A stretch of DNA of 39,707 nt from Leeuwenhoekiella sp. (GCA_011050015.1 DRGP01000023.1:1-39707), one strand, 5' to 3'; shown: positions 7,733 to 16,672, counted from the first letter of the stretch. The notes: a model not told the origin generated them from the letters alone. Translations and numbers: made by a program.

Positions 7733-9508
7733 ATGAAGGTCAAACCATTTTTTTCTTCATTGCTTCCTATACGCTTATTATTTCGCCTTACCTTTATACT
7801 GAGCTGCCTCGGGCTTATTTTCCTGATTTATGATTTTGGTTATACGCAGACAGAGACCTTACAAAATCTTGTAAACGGTTTTTATTTTTTAGTGCTCGCC
7901 TCTGGTATTGTGACTACCATCTTACGCTATGTCTTAAGACGTAAAGGGATACGTTGGCAAGTCATCATTTTTGATCTATTAAGTATTTTGCTCACCGTAA
8001 ACGTGGTGCTCATTCACTTTTTTTCACAAGAGGCTAACAGGCACCTTAGCTTTTTATATGACGACAACTGGATAAAGTATGTGATCCTACTTACCTTCAT
8101 ACGGGAGTTTGCAGAGCAGAATGTGAGCTATAAAAAGACATTTTTAAACCCTGCACAGCTTTTTATAGTAAGTTTTCTGGGTATTATTTTCATAGGCACG
8201 TTCCTGCTTATGTTGCCAAAAGCTACTTACGAAGGTCTTTCTTTTATAGATGCTTTTTTTACTTCCACAAGCGCGGTTTGTGTAACCGGTCTGGCCGTTG
8301 TGGATACGGGAAGTTATTTTACTCAATTTGGCCAGGTCATCCTATTGATCCTCATACAATTGGGAGGATTGGGCATACTTACGTTCGCCAGTTATTTTAG
8401 TTATTTTTTCAAAGGGGGTGCCACGTATGAAAATCAACTGGTACTCAGCGATATGACCAATTCCCAAAAAATAGGCGATGTTTTTGACACGTTAAAGAAA
8501 ATTATCCTGATTACTTTTTCTATAGAATTTTTTGGTGGAATCATTATTTATTTGAGCCTCAACCCAGCATTGTTTTCATCTTTTTTTGAACGTGCATTTT
8601 TTGCGGTCTTCCACTCCATATCTGCATTTTGTAATGCTGGGTTTTCTACCCTCTCCAATAGTTTATACCAGGAAGGCTTTCGGTTCAATTATGGGCTGCA
8701 GCTTATTATTACCGCCTTGTTTGTACTGGGTGGGCTGGGTTTTCCCATAATTGCCAATGTGCTCAAATATTTAAAGCACGTGATCGTAAACAGGCTGTTT
8801 AGACCCAAAGGCGAAGAGCGCCTGCACATCCCGTGGGTACTTAATATTAATAGTCGCATAACCTTAGTTACTACGGTTTCACTTACCGTGCTGGGCACGA
8901 TTCTTTTCTATATTAACGAGTACAACAATACCCTGGCCGAACATCATGGTCTGGGTAAAGTAGTTACCGCTCTTTTTGGTGCAGCCACACCCAGGACCGC
9001 AGGTTTTAATAATATTGATATGGGAGCGCTTAATTTTTCGACTATAATGCTCCTCTTTTTCCTGATGTGGATAGGGGCTTCACCCGCTTCCACCGGAGGG
9101 GGTATAAAAACGAGCACATTTGCCATTGCGACCCTTAATTTTTTAAGCTTGGCCAAGGGAAAAGATAAAATAGAGGTTTTTCGCCGTCAAATTGCTGATA
9201 TTTCTGTAAAAAGAGCATTTGCAACCATATCCCTTTCTCTGGTCGTCATCGGGATGGGCATCGTTTTGATCTCTATTTTTGATGAAGATAAAACATTGCT
9301 AAGTATCGCTTTTGAGTGTTTTTCAGCCTATAGTACCGTAGGTCTCAGTGTAGGGATCACAGCAGCTCTGAGCCTGCCTTCAAAAGCGGTGATCATTACC
9401 GTCATGTTTATAGGTAGGGTAAGCATGCTCACTATATTAATCGCTATCTTTAAACAGGTAAAACATAAAAATTACCGCTATCCTACTGAAGAAATAACCA
9501 TCAACTAA
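7733..9508 (+). CDS. KtrB/TrkH-family potassium uptake membrane subunit
   Basis: A 591-residue integral membrane protein forms the K+ (or Na+/K+) translocating subunit. The four pore-loop filters are visible: STSAVCVTGLAVVD (about 178-191), SISAFCNAGFSTLSN, AATPRTAGFNN and CFSAYSTVGLSVG. The filter sequences and the small partner encoded next door resemble KtrB more than E. coli TrkH. Before the four M1-P-M2 repeats there is an extra N-terminal block of about 135 residues with several membrane helices and a basic stretch (LRYVLRRKGIR). The regulatory subunit starts 8 bases downstream, so the two are cotranscribed. Confidence 0.92.
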   Translation: MKVKPFFSSLLPIRLLFRLTFILSCLGLIFLIYDFGYTQTETLQNLVNGFYFLVLASGIVTTILRYVLRRKGIRWQVIIFDLLSILLTVNVVLIHFFSQEANRHLSFLYDDNWIKYVILLTFIREFAEQNVSYKKTFLNPAQLFIVSFLGIIFIGTFLLMLPKATYEGLSFIDAFFTSTSAVCVTGLAVVDTGSYFTQFGQVILLILIQLGGLGILTFASYFSYFFKGGATYENQLVLSDMTNSQKIGDVFDTLKKIILITFSIEFFGGIIIYLSLNPALFSSFFERAFFAVFHSISAFCNAGFSTLSNSLYQEGFRFNYGLQLIITALFVLGGLGFPIIANVLKYLKHVIVNRLFRPKGEERLHIPWVLNINSRITLVTTVSLTVLGTILFYINEYNNTLAEHHGLGKVVTALFGAATPRTAGFNNIDMGALNFSTIMLLFFLMWIGASPASTGGGIKTSTFAIATLNFLSLAKGKDKIEVFRRQIADISVKRAFATISLSLVVIGMGIVLISIFDEDKTLLSIAFECFSAYSTVGLSVGITAALSLPSKAVIITVMFIGRVSMLTILIAIFKQVKHKNYRYPTEEITIN

Positions 9509-9516
9509 ACGCATCT

Positions 9517-10203
9517 ATGAAAATAATCGTGGTAGGCCTTGGAAATTTTGGGTCATCTATCGCTTCAAAACTTACCCTACGGGGAAATGAGGTCATAGGC
9601 ATAGACCTCGACATTAACAAGGTCGAGCATTACAAAGAAAAAATATCGCACACCATTTGTATGGATGCTACCGATGAGAGCACCGTGGCCGGCCTTCCCC
9701 TTAAGGATACAGACATCGTGATCGTGGCCATCGGGGAAGACCAGGGCGTCAATGTGATGGTCACCGCACTCTTCAAAAATTTTAAGGTAAAACGCCTTAT
9801 CAGCCGATCTATAAATACATTGCACGAAAAAGTACTCGTAGCCATAGGGGTAGATGATATTGCGCGCCCGGAGCAGGAAACCGCAGAGCGCTGGGCAAAA
9901 AAACTGTGCTTACGGGGCGTGGTCGATTCTTTTGAGCTCACTAAAGATTTCAGTATTGTAGAGGCCGATGTACCCCAAAAATACATGAACAGAACCATCG
10001 GTGAGATTAACCTGCGCGAGAAATACCAACTGCTTATCTTGACCATCTTAAAAAAAGAGGAAGAGAAAACAGTGATAGGCCAAAGTAAAACGGACACCAA
10101 AGCTCAGGGCGTTCCTTCTTCTAATTATGTATTGCAAAAGGATGACATCCTGGTGCTCTATGGATCCAATGCAGATATTCAGGAGTTTTTGAAAATTAAT
10201 TAA
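9517..10203 (+). CDS. KtrA/TrkA-type RCK regulatory subunit of potassium uptake
   Basis: A 228-residue cytosolic protein has one RCK unit. An N-terminal Rossmann fold with the nucleotide-binding VVGLGNFGSSIA motif and an acidic IDLD at the end of the second strand is followed by CMDATDEST. The C-terminal half is a TrkA_C domain (about 140-228, with IGEINLREKYQLLIL and LQKDDILVLYGS). It gates the membrane subunit in response to ADP/ATP or NAD(H). One RCK unit of about 220 residues is the KtrA layout; proteobacterial TrkA has two. It directly follows the membrane subunit gene. Confidence 0.92.
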   Translation: MKIIVVGLGNFGSSIASKLTLRGNEVIGIDLDINKVEHYKEKISHTICMDATDESTVAGLPLKDTDIVIVAIGEDQGVNVMVTALFKNFKVKRLISRSINTLHEKVLVAIGVDDIARPEQETAERWAKKLCLRGVVDSFELTKDFSIVEADVPQKYMNRTIGEINLREKYQLLILTILKKEEEKTVIGQSKTDTKAQGVPSSNYVLQKDDILVLYGSNADIQEFLKIN

Positions 10204-10276
10204 GCTGAAAAATTCTCTCGAATCGAAAGTCTAAAATGGTGAAAAGCATTGAATAAATGGTAAAAAAGACCAAAAA

Positions 10277-10495
10277 TCAGCCCTCAAGGTCATAAAACCA
10301 TTCCTCCGCCCGGCGTATGGCCTCATCAATGGCATCATTGGGTAGATAATTTTCCTTTTTAGCCAATTTTTGAGCTATAGAAACTGCTTTCTCCCTCACC
10401 TGAGGGTTGAGTGGTTGTAGTTTATCCTGAAATGCTTCACGATTAAAATTCTCGTTATTTTCCATCCTGTTAAACCTGTCAAAAGTCGTACTCAT
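10277..10495 (-). CDS. Small hypothetical protein
   Basis: This is a 72-residue, charged, probably helical protein (from MSTTFDRFNRMENN to EEWFYDLEG) with no signal peptide or membrane segment. I do not recognise its family. The stretch NPQVREKAVSIAQKLAKKE suggests a helical bundle. The frame extends upstream to an ATG at 10543. I prefer 10495 because the extra 16 residues look non-coding and because a perfect inverted repeat (10496-10510) lies just before the inner ATG. It could also be the tail end of the thioesterase transcript, about 190 bases away. Confidence 0.6.
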   Translation of the reverse strand: MSTTFDRFNRMENNENFNREAFQDKLQPLNPQVREKAVSIAQKLAKKENYLPNDAIDEAIRRAEEWFYDLEG

Positions 10496-10510
10496 TTTCG
10501 CGTAGCGAAA
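10496..10510. repeat. TTTCGC-GTA-GCGAAA inverted repeat at a start codon
   Basis: A perfect 6-bp inverted repeat with a 3-base loop directly abuts the preferred ATG (10495) of the small hypothetical gene on the minus strand. In RNA it could form a hairpin over the ribosome-binding area; in DNA it could be an operator. Confidence 0.45.
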
Positions 10511-10681
10511 CCTTCCATTAAAGAAGTTCCTGTTCAAGAACATTGAATTGAGCTACTTAAAGATACCTGATTTTTCCTAAAAAATGATTTAAAGAGATAA
10601 ATAAACAGCCTAAAACGAGTATAAATCAATCGTTTCTTGGAGAAAATGGATAAGCTAGGGAAATGAAAACCTCTGGTGAGA

Positions 10682-11188
10682 TCAATCAAAAAGTGCCTTG
10701 AGCTCGGTAGCTTCTTTAGCTGGCAGTTTACCGGCCAATACAAGGCTTAACTGCTTGCGGCGCAGAGCGGCATCAAAACGTTCCTGCTCCAATTCTGTTT
10801 CGGGTTCCAGCTGTGGTATGGCCACGGGATTTCCGGTGTCGTCTACCGCGACAAACGTATAGATGGCTTCGTTTGCCTTGCTGCGCACACCACTTTCACG
10901 ATCTTCGATCCATACGTCTATGACTACTTCCATAGAGGTTTTAAAAGCTCTGGAAATCGCAGCTTCAACACTTACTACACTCCCCAAGGGGATTGTTTTA
11001 TTAAAAGCAACATGGTTTACGGCAGCGGTCACTACGATCCTGCGCGAGTGCCTTCTTGCCGCTATGCTGGCCACGCGATCCATGCGCGCAAGGAGTTCTC
11101 CTCCAAACATATTTTCAAGCGGGTTGGTCTCGTTGGGCAGCACGAGATCAGTTTGTATCGTTCGGGAATCTTTGGGATTTTTGATCAT
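10682..11188 (-). CDS. Acyl-CoA thioesterase, hotdog fold (YciA/BACH type)
   Basis: A 168-residue single-hotdog protein hydrolyses acyl-CoA to free fatty acid and CoA. Diagnostic stretches are the ETNPLENMFGGELLARMD region (with the N-x-x-G-x-x-F/GG pattern and catalytic acidic residue), AARRHSRRIVVTAAVNHVAF, and VSVEAAISRAFKTSMEV plus EAIYTFVAVDD. The C-terminus is a charged helix, as in the BACH/YciA group. The ATG at 11188 is chosen; the frame reaches back to a TTG at 11200. It probably acts in cytosolic fatty-acid or branched acyl-CoA turnover; the preferred chain length cannot be judged. Confidence 0.87.
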   Translation of the reverse strand: MIKNPKDSRTIQTDLVLPNETNPLENMFGGELLARMDRVASIAARRHSRRIVVTAAVNHVAFNKTIPLGSVVSVEAAISRAFKTSMEVVIDVWIEDRESGVRSKANEAIYTFVAVDDTGNPVAIPQLEPETELEQERFDAALRRKQLSLVLAGKLPAKEATELKALFD

Positions 11189-11244
11189 CTTTAAATGCAA
11201 ATTTTTAAAGATGCGAAGTTAAGCTAATAGGTACAGACTGCGTC

Positions 11245-12177
11245 TTACTTATTTTCCTCGAGTTCCTGTACCAGCATCCAAGCGCCACTATTATTATTTT
11301 TACGTACATCGCGCAGAGCCACTAGTGCTTCTTTAGGATCTGTATAACTGCCATAGACCACCTGGTGCAGGCCAAAACGGTTAGTGCCTATCTGCCTGGC
11401 CTTATATCCTTTTTCACGCAGCTGGTTAACACGCGTTTGTGCATTATCTTCCTTACGGAAAGCACCGGCCACAATATGGTATTTGCCACTGGGCTTAAAG
11501 GCACTTAAAGTAATGGTAGGTAATGGATTATTAATGGTAAACGTGGCTTCTTGAATCTGGTTTTCCAGTTGAGTTTCCGCTTTTTGCTTTTCAGCGACAT
11601 TATAATCTTCGATGTCCTTGAGGTACATATAGCCCATCGTGCCAGAAAGGCTGAGAGCAAGCATACCTACTGCGGCATATTTCATCCATACACGGCCTCG
11701 GTTAATTGGTAACGGTGCTTTTTCTTCCTGAAATCTAATTTCTTTTTTGGCTATTTCCCTAGAAACAGGGCTTGCAGCTAAAGAGGAAAGACCAAAAGCT
11801 TCGGTGAGGTAATTCACATTATTATTGGGCTCAAAGCGTATCGCATCGTTTTCGGTCAAAGAAAGCGCTCCTATTTTATCGAGTTCTATGTGCTTTTTAT
11901 CGGCAAGTTCTATTTTTACAAAGCGAACGTAAGCCTGAATGTGACGCATGGAATCTTCATAACTAATACCCTCGCTATTGCTAATGTATTTAGCCAGTAA
12001 ACCGTCATTATCCTTAACTTGGGTGTTAAAGGATATCCTTTTTTGAGGTGGAAAAAAACTATGTTCTTCCCGGTTTAAACGTGCAGGGTTGCGGTGGCTT
12101 AAAAAGGCTCCAAGACCGGGCACGGTGACACATTCATATCTGTACAGCAGGTCGCTGATGTAGTTTTCCAATTGCAT
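11245..12177 (-). CDS. HU domain (CCDC81-like) and SPOR domain membrane protein
   Basis: A 310-residue protein starts MQLENYISDLLYRYECVTVP, the typical opening of Bacteroidota CCDC81-like HU domains. Two such domains fill about residues 1-125 (PGLGAFLSHRNPARLN, then KIELADKKHIELDKIGALSL). A membrane helix follows at about 162-182, then a periplasmic linker and a C-terminal SPOR domain (GKYHIVAGAFRKEDNAQTRV to AWMLVQEL) that binds denuded peptidoglycan at the division septum. The design suggests a link between cytosolic DNA or protein and the cell wall, perhaps in division; that role is inferred. The frame extends upstream to 12201, but the ATG at 12177 fits the family. Confidence 0.87.
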   Translation of the reverse strand: MQLENYISDLLYRYECVTVPGLGAFLSHRNPARLNREEHSFFPPQKRISFNTQVKDNDGLLAKYISNSEGISYEDSMRHIQAYVRFVKIELADKKHIELDKIGALSLTENDAIRFEPNNNVNYLTEAFGLSSLAASPVSREIAKKEIRFQEEKAPLPINRGRVWMKYAAVGMLALSLSGTMGYMYLKDIEDYNVAEKQKAETQLENQIQEATFTINNPLPTITLSAFKPSGKYHIVAGAFRKEDNAQTRVNQLREKGYKARQIGTNRFGLHQVVYGSYTDPKEALVALRDVRKNNNSGAWMLVQELEENK

Positions 12178-12209
12178 AAGGTAAAAATATAAAAAAATCA
12201 TAACGACAA

Positions 12210-12224
12210 AAACGCTTTGCGTTT
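12210..12224. repeat. AAACGC-TTT-GCGTTT inverted repeat between divergent genes
   Basis: A perfect 6-bp inverted repeat with a 3-base spacer lies between the HU/SPOR gene and dprA, which diverge. It could be a shared operator; no direct evidence. Confidence 0.35.
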
Positions 12225-12271
12225 AGTTTTATAAACAATTTACAATATATTTAGCCATAGACCATTAGCCC

Positions 12272-13372
12272 ATGACCGAAAATGAACTTCTTGCCTTACT
12301 CACCTTACAGCGCATTCCCAACCTGGGCGACGCTTCCATAAAAAAATTGATTCGACACACCGGCAGCGCCGAAGCATTGTTCAACGAAAAAAAAGTGAAT
12401 CTTTTGCGCATAGACGGTATAGGCACTTATAAAATCAAAGAATTGCATGAAGGTGCCCATAAAAAGGCCGCTGCTGAAGAATTGAAATTCATAAGGGATA
12501 ATGACTTAAAATATTGTGCATATACCGATTCGGATTATCCCGACCGCCTAAAACACTGCATAGACGGCCCTATCCTGCTCTTTAAACGCGGGAACATGGA
12601 TTTTTCTAATCGACGGATGCTCTCTATCGTTGGTACCAGGAAAGTGACCGCCCACGGCATCGCCCAGACCCAAAAGCTCATTGAAGAACTTGCGGTGCTC
12701 AACCCCATTATTATTTCTGGTTTTGCCTATGGCGTAGATATTACGGCGCATCGTGCCGCCGTGCAGCATAATTTACAGACCATTGGCGTGGTGGCCCATG
12801 GTCTCAATCAGATCTATCCCAAAACACACAAAAAGTACATGGAAGCAGTGGAGAAAAACGGTGGTTTTATCAGCGATTTCTGGAGCAGCGACCCCTTTGA
12901 CCGCAAGAATTTTTTACGCCGCAACCGCATCATTGCCGGTATGAGCGAGGCGACCATCGTCATTGAAAGCGCCGAAAAGGGCGGCTCGCTGGTTACGGCA
13001 GATATCGCCAACTCCTATAACCGTGAGGTTTTTGCTATGCCGGGACGACCGGGGGACAAGCAAAGCACAGGCTGCAACAACTTGATCAAAAGACAAAAAG
13101 CACACCTCATGACCAGCGCTGCAGATATCATTTATATGCTCAATTGGAATCTTAAAGAAGAAGTGGCTACCGTTCAAAAAAAGCTGTTTGCAGAACTCAG
13201 CAAGGAAGAAGAGCAGCTCTATGATTTTTTAAACAAAAACGGCAAAGAAGAACTCGATTTTATAGCGCTAAATTGCAATTTTCCCACACATAAAACCGCG
13301 AGCTTACTGCTCAATATGGAAATCAAAGGGGTCATAAGACCCTTGCCGGGAAAACGCTTTGAACTAGCTTAA
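12272..13372 (+). CDS. dprA: DNA-processing protein DprA
   Basis: A 366-residue DprA (Smf) protein binds incoming single-stranded DNA and loads RecA during natural transformation. An N-terminal helix-hairpin-helix/SAM-like region (1-70, RIPNLGDASIKKLI, LLRIDGIGTYKIKEL) precedes the Rossmann-like DprA core with SIVGTRKVTAHG, ISGFAYGVDITAHRAA, GLNQIYPKTHKK, FLRRNRIIAGMS and SAEKGGSLVTADIA, then MPGRPGD and STGCNNLI. A C-terminal winged-helix domain (about 305-366) completes the common long form. It diverges from the HU/SPOR gene and converges on trpS. Confidence 0.95.
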   Translation: MTENELLALLTLQRIPNLGDASIKKLIRHTGSAEALFNEKKVNLLRIDGIGTYKIKELHEGAHKKAAAEELKFIRDNDLKYCAYTDSDYPDRLKHCIDGPILLFKRGNMDFSNRRMLSIVGTRKVTAHGIAQTQKLIEELAVLNPIIISGFAYGVDITAHRAAVQHNLQTIGVVAHGLNQIYPKTHKKYMEAVEKNGGFISDFWSSDPFDRKNFLRRNRIIAGMSEATIVIESAEKGGSLVTADIANSYNREVFAMPGRPGDKQSTGCNNLIKRQKAHLMTSAADIIYMLNWNLKEEVATVQKKLFAELSKEEEQLYDFLNKNGKEELDFIALNCNFPTHKTASLLLNMEIKGVIRPLPGKRFELA

Positions 13373-13401
13373 AAAACCAACTTTTTTATCCGAAAATCAG
13401 T

Positions 13402-14370
13402 CTAATAGCCCAGTTTTTGGCGTACACGTATCAACACTTCGTTGGCTACTTTGCTGGCTTTCTGCGCGCCGTGGCTAAGGGCCTCGTCGATCTTCTCCAG
13501 ATTGTCCATATAGTACGTATAGGTTTCGCGTTCCTTTTTAAAATCGGCGATTATTTTATCGTAAAGGGCTTTTTTGGCATGGCCGTACCCATACCCGCCC
13601 TGTTCATAATTAGTGCGCATTTCCTGAATTTCACTTTTGGAAGCGATCAGTCTGTAGATGGCAAAAACGTTACAGGTGTCAGGATCTTTAGGATCTTCCA
13701 GCGGGGTACTATCGGTTTCTATGCCCATGATCTCTTTACGCAGGCCTTTATCCGACTGAAAAATAAGAATCGTATTGCCTTTACTTTTGCTCATTTTTGC
13801 TCCGTCTGTACCGGGTATGTACATGGTTTCTTCATGCAATCGCACTTCGGGAATGACGAAAGTTTCACCCATACTGGCGTGAAAACGTGAGGCTACATCG
13901 CGTGTCATTTCCAGGTGTTGCGACTGGTCTTTGCCCACGGGAACAATCTCTGCATCATAGAGCAGAATGTCTGCCGCCATAAGCATGGGATAGGTAAAAA
14001 GACCGGTGTTTACATCTTCCAGACGGTCTGCCTTATCTTTAAAACTGTGCGCAAGGGTTAAACGCTGGTACGGGAAAAAGCAACTCAAATACCAGGTAAG
14101 TTCTGTGACCTGTGGGATATCGCTCTGCCGGTAAAAAACCGTTTTATCTATATCCAGACCACAGGCCAGCCAGGTCGCTGCGGTAGAATAGGTATTCGCA
14201 CGTAAAGTTTCCCGATCTTTGATCTGCGTGAGCGAATGCAGGTCTGCAATAAAGAAAAAAGATTCATTATTGGCCTCATTGGCCATTTTTACAGCGGGAA
14301 TGATCGCTCCTAAAAGATTACCCAAATGCGGCGTTCCTGTACTTTGTACCCCGGTTAATATCCTGGACAT
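13402..14370 (-). CDS. trpS: Tryptophanyl-tRNA synthetase
   Basis: This 322-residue class I synthetase charges tRNA(Trp). The HIGH-type motif TGTPHLGNLLG lies near residues 11-22, and KMSKSKGNT is the KMSKS loop. FIADLHSL, YPMLMAADILLYDAEIVPVG and DQSQHLEMTRDVA are classic TrpRS segments for tryptophan binding and dimer contacts. Length matches the bacterial enzyme. It stands as a single gene with its 3' end facing dprA. Confidence 0.96.
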   Translation of the reverse strand: MSRILTGVQSTGTPHLGNLLGAIIPAVKMANEANNESFFFIADLHSLTQIKDRETLRANTYSTAATWLACGLDIDKTVFYRQSDIPQVTELTWYLSCFFPYQRLTLAHSFKDKADRLEDVNTGLFTYPMLMAADILLYDAEIVPVGKDQSQHLEMTRDVASRFHASMGETFVIPEVRLHEETMYIPGTDGAKMSKSKGNTILIFQSDKGLRKEIMGIETDSTPLEDPKDPDTCNVFAIYRLIASKSEIQEMRTNYEQGGYGYGHAKKALYDKIIADFKKERETYTYYMDNLEKIDEALSHGAQKASKVANEVLIRVRQKLGY

Positions 14371-14555
14371 GGTTTGTTTTTTTTGCGTTGTAAAACTACG
14401 TATTTTAGGTAAAAAACGGTGTTTTGAGCGGTATTATTCAGACACTGCAATTGGTCGATTCATAATTTTTTGACCATGATCGATCTTTATTTAATTCACT
14501 TTCCTTAAATGAATAATCCCAAAAAAATTAGGTTATTTTTATCTTGTATTAGAAA

Positions 14556-15569
14556 CTAATCTTTATAAGGTCCCAAGAATTTATCTCCATTAAAGTGAAT
14601 TAGGTGATCAGGATTATCTGCTATCCAAACTTCAGTTTCCCATGCTATTTTTGCCATAAATTGTCTAAACTTTGACCTTGTTAAAAAGGCAGTAACGTAA
14701 ACTATATCAGCTTTACATTTTTTTGTTAGTTTCTCCAATTGAATTAGCCTTAATTCACTTATCGGCCCAGAAGAATGTACAGCTTCAATAAGATAAAGCC
14801 AATTTTTCGTTTTGGAGTAAGCGATTACATCGGGTAACTCATTGTGGGATATTTCGAAAAATGCTAATTTCTCTAATTTTTCTTTTTCCAGATACAAATA
14901 TTTGTCTGATGTATCTCCAACATAAAGAACTTCTGGCCCAAATCCATATCTCGGAAGGAAGTCTTCAATTATAGCTTTCTGTAAATCATTATGCTTACCT
15001 GCCGAAAATGAAAGTTTACCACCCGATGGAAGTGTGACATCTACTTTTGAAATATCTCTTTCTCTTTTTAATTTTTTACTAAGAGGTTCTATATTTTTAA
15101 GTCTGTTTGAGACCAGACCCTCCCAATCATTTGTTCCGAAGTCACGAAGTAGCTCTGCATAAGTAGGATTAATTGAGTATCCGCGCGTTGAATCATTAGT
15201 CGCAGAGTTAGGGCTTGATTGCAAAACTACTTCAGCTACTGTAAGTAATTTTAGGTCTTTTCTTCTAATATCGTCATAAGAACCAGAACTAATATTTTCA
15301 TTAAAATGCTCATTAACATAGTCAATAATATCCCGGGTTTTAAGTGAATACCCACTATTCAAATCTTTAGCTTTTTTGAAATCTGAAATTTTCTTAATAT
15401 TTCCAGTTGCCAAAAAGACAATAGCCATTCTTTCTAATCTTCTAGGTGTAGTATCTATAGGAATTCCAAAGTTGTCTAAAATATGAAGTGTACTATTTAT
15501 CAGTTCCTGTACTTTCTTTGTCTTTTCTCTAAATGTTTTAGATTTATCTGGACTGATATATTGCTTCAT
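14556..15569 (-). CDS. Type II restriction endonuclease, BsuBI/PstI family
   Basis: A 337-residue protein has the BsuBI/PstI-family layout: a helical N-terminal domain (1-150, with TTPRRLERMAIVFLATGNI) and a C-terminal nuclease domain. The nuclease core shows ELPDVIAYSKTKNWLYLIEA (Asp247, Glu262) followed by VHSSGPISELRLIQLEKL, a PD-(D/E)XK variant typical of this family. Characterised relatives cut CTGCA^G. The start overlaps the upstream methyltransferase gene by 26 bases, giving translational coupling with the methyltransferase made first. Both genes are clearly more AT-rich than trpS and plsC on either side, which suggests transfer as a cassette. Confidence 0.9.
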   Translation of the reverse strand: MKQYISPDKSKTFREKTKKVQELINSTLHILDNFGIPIDTTPRRLERMAIVFLATGNIKKISDFKKAKDLNSGYSLKTRDIIDYVNEHFNENISSGSYDDIRRKDLKLLTVAEVVLQSSPNSATNDSTRGYSINPTYAELLRDFGTNDWEGLVSNRLKNIEPLSKKLKRERDISKVDVTLPSGGKLSFSAGKHNDLQKAIIEDFLPRYGFGPEVLYVGDTSDKYLYLEKEKLEKLAFFEISHNELPDVIAYSKTKNWLYLIEAVHSSGPISELRLIQLEKLTKKCKADIVYVTAFLTRSKFRQFMAKIAWETEVWIADNPDHLIHFNGDKFLGPYKD

Positions 15570-16569
15570 TCTCGAATAGTTTTAATTGTTCATCTTCTGT
15601 AACTAAGTAATTATGCTCACAGGTAAGATATTTTTTCACATTGAGTGCTAAATGATAAGCAAAATAGGGTGCAACCGCATTCCCTATTTGATTATATTGA
15701 TGGGTTTCTGTTCCTATAAATTTAAACCAATCAGGGAAACTCTGAAGTCTCGCAGCTTCCCGTACTGTAATTCTCCTTCTTCTTCCATCTTTTAATCTAA
15801 CTCTATGCATATCTCCCGTAGCACCTGCCAGATTTCTACAAGTTAAAGTCCTAGCTGGTCTATCTAAGTATAAGTCTCTAGGATTTATACATTTAGAAGC
15901 CTTTTCATATTTTGCTACATACTTATCCATAGATTCAGTGAAAAATTTTGAATTTTCATCAAATTCAAAGGCTAATTCTCCAAGAGCATCTCCAGCTGTT
16001 ATTTTTCTATTTATTTTTTTAGGAAGTCTATTCTTTCTTTTTGAGCCAATAACAATTACTCTTTCCCTATTTTGTGGCACCTCATAATTTTTTGCGTTGA
16101 GAAGAGAGTAATTAATATAATATCCCAATTTTTCAAGTGCTTCAATTACCTCTTTGAGATACCATTTGTTTTTGTACAACATTCCCCGAACATTTTCGAA
16201 AAGCAAAACTTCCGGATTTAGTTGCTTTACAGCAGAAAGAAATATAGGAAAGCCATCTCTTGAATCTTTTAAACCGAGCTGTTTCCCACCAACACTAAAA
16301 GGTTGACAAGGTGGTCCTCCAATTACAATATCAGCTTTTGGATATTCAGTTTCAATTGTTAGTTTTTGATTGAAACATTCACCCTGTAAATTTTCATTAT
16401 ATGTTTTACTTGCATTTTCATCCATTTCATACCCAATAGTTTTAAATCCATTGGCTTCAAAACCTAGGGATAGTCCACCGCAACCAGCAAATAAATCAAC
16501 CACCGTTTTATTTAAATTATCATCAACCCAAGGCTTCAAATTACTGTTTATCTCTTCCCAATATTCCAT
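15544..16569 (-). CDS. DNA (cytosine-5-)-methyltransferase
   Basis: A 341-residue m5C methyltransferase protects the host from the nuclease encoded next. All main motifs are present in standard order: I (VVDLFAGCGGLSLGFEANG, 23-41), IV (GGPPCQPFSVGG with catalytic Cys88), VI (LLFENVRGM), VIII (VPQNRERVIVIG), then a short target-recognition region, IX (DRPARTLTCRNLAGA, with RRRITVREAARLQSFPDWF) and X (YNQIGNAVAP). It precedes and overlaps the BsuBI/PstI-type nuclease gene. The PstI and BsuBI systems that have been studied use N6-adenine methyltransferases, so this partner class is unexpected. Confidence 0.94.
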   Translation of the reverse strand: MEYWEEINSNLKPWVDDNLNKTVVDLFAGCGGLSLGFEANGFKTIGYEMDENASKTYNENLQGECFNQKLTIETEYPKADIVIGGPPCQPFSVGGKQLGLKDSRDGFPIFLSAVKQLNPEVLLFENVRGMLYKNKWYLKEVIEALEKLGYYINYSLLNAKNYEVPQNRERVIVIGSKRKNRLPKKINRKITAGDALGELAFEFDENSKFFTESMDKYVAKYEKASKCINPRDLYLDRPARTLTCRNLAGATGDMHRVRLKDGRRRRITVREAARLQSFPDWFKFIGTETHQYNQIGNAVAPYFAYHLALNVKKYLTCEHNYLVTEDEQLKLFENEAIYQSR

Positions 16570-16672
16570 TTGATAAAGTTACAATTTTCCAGACATATTT
16601 TTTTAACTAAAGAAATACTGTAATAAATGGTATACAAAACATCCCCTAAAAAGAGCCAGGACTGCCTACATA

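Noticed and set aside
7483-7743. Minus-strand frame of 65-86 residues opposite the TrkH-type gene start
   Set aside because: It overlaps the potassium-transporter start and crosses the inverted repeat at 7505-7615, which explains its coding-like K/N/I content; no recognisable family.
9630-10100. Minus-strand frame of 156 residues
   Set aside because: It lies wholly inside the KtrA-type gene and has a Ser/Thr-rich shadow composition with no domain.
13097-13120. CTGCAG sites as proof of the restriction target
   Set aside because: Several CTGCAG sites occur in the window, but a hexamer is expected by chance and protection cannot be read from sequence.
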